From positions 115,092-179,091 of the forward strand of contig JAJQCZ010000023.1 of NCBI GenBank assembly GCA_021202465.1: DNA of 64,000 nt, written 5' to 3'. The DNA is from Lachnospiraceae bacterium. GTDB taxonomy: Bacteria > Bacillota > Clostridia > Lachnospirales > Lachnospiraceae. Every line of letters begins with the position of its first letter. The stretch's first letter is position 1. The notes below the pieces were generated by a model. It worked only from the letters and a program-made list of their open reading frames with translations. It did no database searches and was not told where the DNA came from. The translations under genes and the position numbers were made by a program. Positions 63,173-64,000 of the stretch are shown here, in pieces.

Positions 63173-63948
63173 CGTGTCTCTCTCCCTTCGTTTCTGTCTG
63201 TTGCCGCCCCGGTCAGGGCGTTGTAGGCCAGTGTCACCGCCTCCTGCGAGATCGTACAGCCCAGTGAAAACACCGGCAGCTCCGTCAGGCGCTGCACCAG
63301 ATCCAGCGTGCGGATCATCCCCTCCGCGTCCTGCGGGCGATAGGCCTGATTGAACAGCAACGGAAATGCCTCTCTGGCCGTCAGCCGACGAATCGCATTC
63401 TCCGGCGCCTGATGCAGGACCACGATCCCCGCCACCGGCGCGCTGGTATTCGTCTGCAGCCTCTCCTTCCCGGCATAGGGCGTGCCGTACACCGTCACCC
63501 CCTCCTCCCGGATCGCCAGCAGCGGTTTGTCATCATTGATCATCGTCACCCGCTCGCCAAATCGCTCCCGCCACAGCCCCGCATGCGTACTCTTCCCCGT
63601 CCCCGACGGCGTGGTGAAGAGATAAGCACTTCCATCCAGCCGCAGAGCCGAGCAGTGAAATAACAGGATATCATCCTGCAGAACATGCTCACAGATGCGG
63701 CGGTAAATGGCGAGGGATTCCAGATAGGCGTCCCTCATGGGCTTTGCCTGCGGGGGAGCAGCTGCAGCTGCTGCCTGCCGGTTGATGGATTCCTGCGCCA
63801 GAGTCCGCTCATGGGCGAGCTCTTCGTCGGAGATGTGAATATATGTCCCACCGGGGGCGTCTGTCCTGTAGTCATGGAAAAGCCTCGCTAAAGAGGCAGA
63901 ACGAGGAGCGATGGCAAATGTGTGCTCTGCGAGACGGATTGAAAACAT
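63169..63948 (-). CDS. HPr-kinase/PEP-carboxykinase-like protein of a RiPP-type cassette
   Basis: 259 residues. The P-loop T-P-S-G-T-G-K-S-T-H-A-G is at ~residue 113, followed by I-N-D-D-K-P-L-L, the pattern of HprK-like kinases found beside PqqD proteins in peptide-maturation loci (ScmC-like). The N-terminal ~90 residues are a separate beta-rich part. The substrate is unknown; phosphorylation of the precursor or a partner is the usual proposal. AAGGAAT precedes ATG 63948. The operon may begin to the right of the window edge. Confidence 0.75.
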   Translation of the reverse strand: MFSIRLAEHTFAIAPRSASLARLFHDYRTDAPGGTYIHISDEELAHERTLAQESINRQAAAAAAPPQAKPMRDAYLESLAIYRRICEHVLQDDILLFHCSALRLDGSAYLFTTPSGTGKSTHAGLWRERFGERVTMINDDKPLLAIREEGVTVYGTPYAGKERLQTNTSAPVAGIVVLHQAPENAIRRLTAREAFPLLFNQAYRPQDAEGMIRTLDLVQRLTELPVFSLGCTISQEAVTLAYNALTGAATDRNEGRETR

Positions 63949-64000
63949 GTGGGAATTCCTTCCTGGGGGTGAGATGCGGTTTGCTGGTTGGGGGGAGTGG

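Noticed and set aside
1..64000. General reassignment of TAG/TAA to Gln
   Set aside because: Many intact genes here end in TAG or TAA exactly where their families end (permease, GtrII-like, RelA-like, aroD, ruvB), so both work as stops.

Overview
The window looks like a chromosomal segment of a gut-type clostridium, most likely Lachnospiraceae (Bacillota). The reasons are the strong AGGAGG-type ribosome binding sites, the gene order ruvA-ruvB-zapA-U32-rodA/ftsW-PBP-pgeF, the clostridial form of PRPP synthetase, the BspA-like leucine-rich-repeat surface proteins, and the MntP-like, YfcC and Na/Pi transporter repertoire. Almost all genes lie on the minus strand. This is inferred from gene content only; no rRNA or other marker is present.

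Region 1 (1-19.3 kb) holds two giant secreted repeat proteins on the minus strand, separated by one plus-strand AAA-ATPase/PD-(D/E)XK gene (5663-7252). The first (5374 leftwards, running off the window) has a signal peptide, fibronectin-III-like and YDG/MBG/Big-type repeats, and a one-base frame break at 2234-2238. The second (19176-7362, about 3,930 codons) has a signal peptide, an acidic linker, three BspA-type LRR modules, FN3/PKD/Ig-like domains, a helical domain, Big-type repeats and a C-terminal LRR. It is broken into four pieces by a frameshift in a C6/G6 tract and two in-frame stops. The two proteins share a segment about 92% identical at DNA level (1-411 vs 8251-8661).

Region 2 (19.6-55.5 kb) is mostly core and metabolic. 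It contains aroD; a MacB-like permease with a ~500-residue coiled coil, its ATPase and a TetR regulator; a radical SAM/SPASM protein; an MntP-like pump; and an operon of DapF-like epimerase, M20 amidohydrolase and YfcC carrier. It continues with a flavodoxin-like reductase, a GtrII-like membrane protein, an MNT-HEPN toxin-antitoxin pair with a palindromic operator, a DUF2798-like membrane protein, a Na/Pi cotransporter, a 2-hydroxyacid dehydrogenase and an unusual long RelA/SpoT-domain protein. It ends with murF-priA-def, prs (plus strand), and the cell-wall/division/recombination run pgeF-PBP-SEDS-U32-zapA-ruvB-ruvA. The U32 gene is interrupted by one frameshift and then continues in an overlapping ORF with its own RBS.

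Region 3 (55.7-64 kb) is an AT-richer accessory region full of broken defence and toxin-antitoxin genes. They are a Fic protein with a C12 tract that is cut off by an IS30-like remnant, a DUF4143-type ATPase with a nonsense codon just after Walker A, and an intact AbiEi-like regulator whose AbiEii partner has been deleted to a stub. There are also a Fic-type winged-helix remnant, a membrane protein of unknown function, TnpV-like and KVAL-repeat remnants, and a broken RloA/RloB-like pair. The right end has a PqqD-like protein and an HPr-kinase-like protein, a pair typical of peptide (RiPP) maturation loci. The 3' end of the PqqD gene is present three times, which suggests it acted as a recombination site.

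No tRNA, rRNA or CRISPR array was recognised. Many of the frame breaks lie in short homopolymers, so sequencing or assembly error must be excluded before biological decay is concluded.
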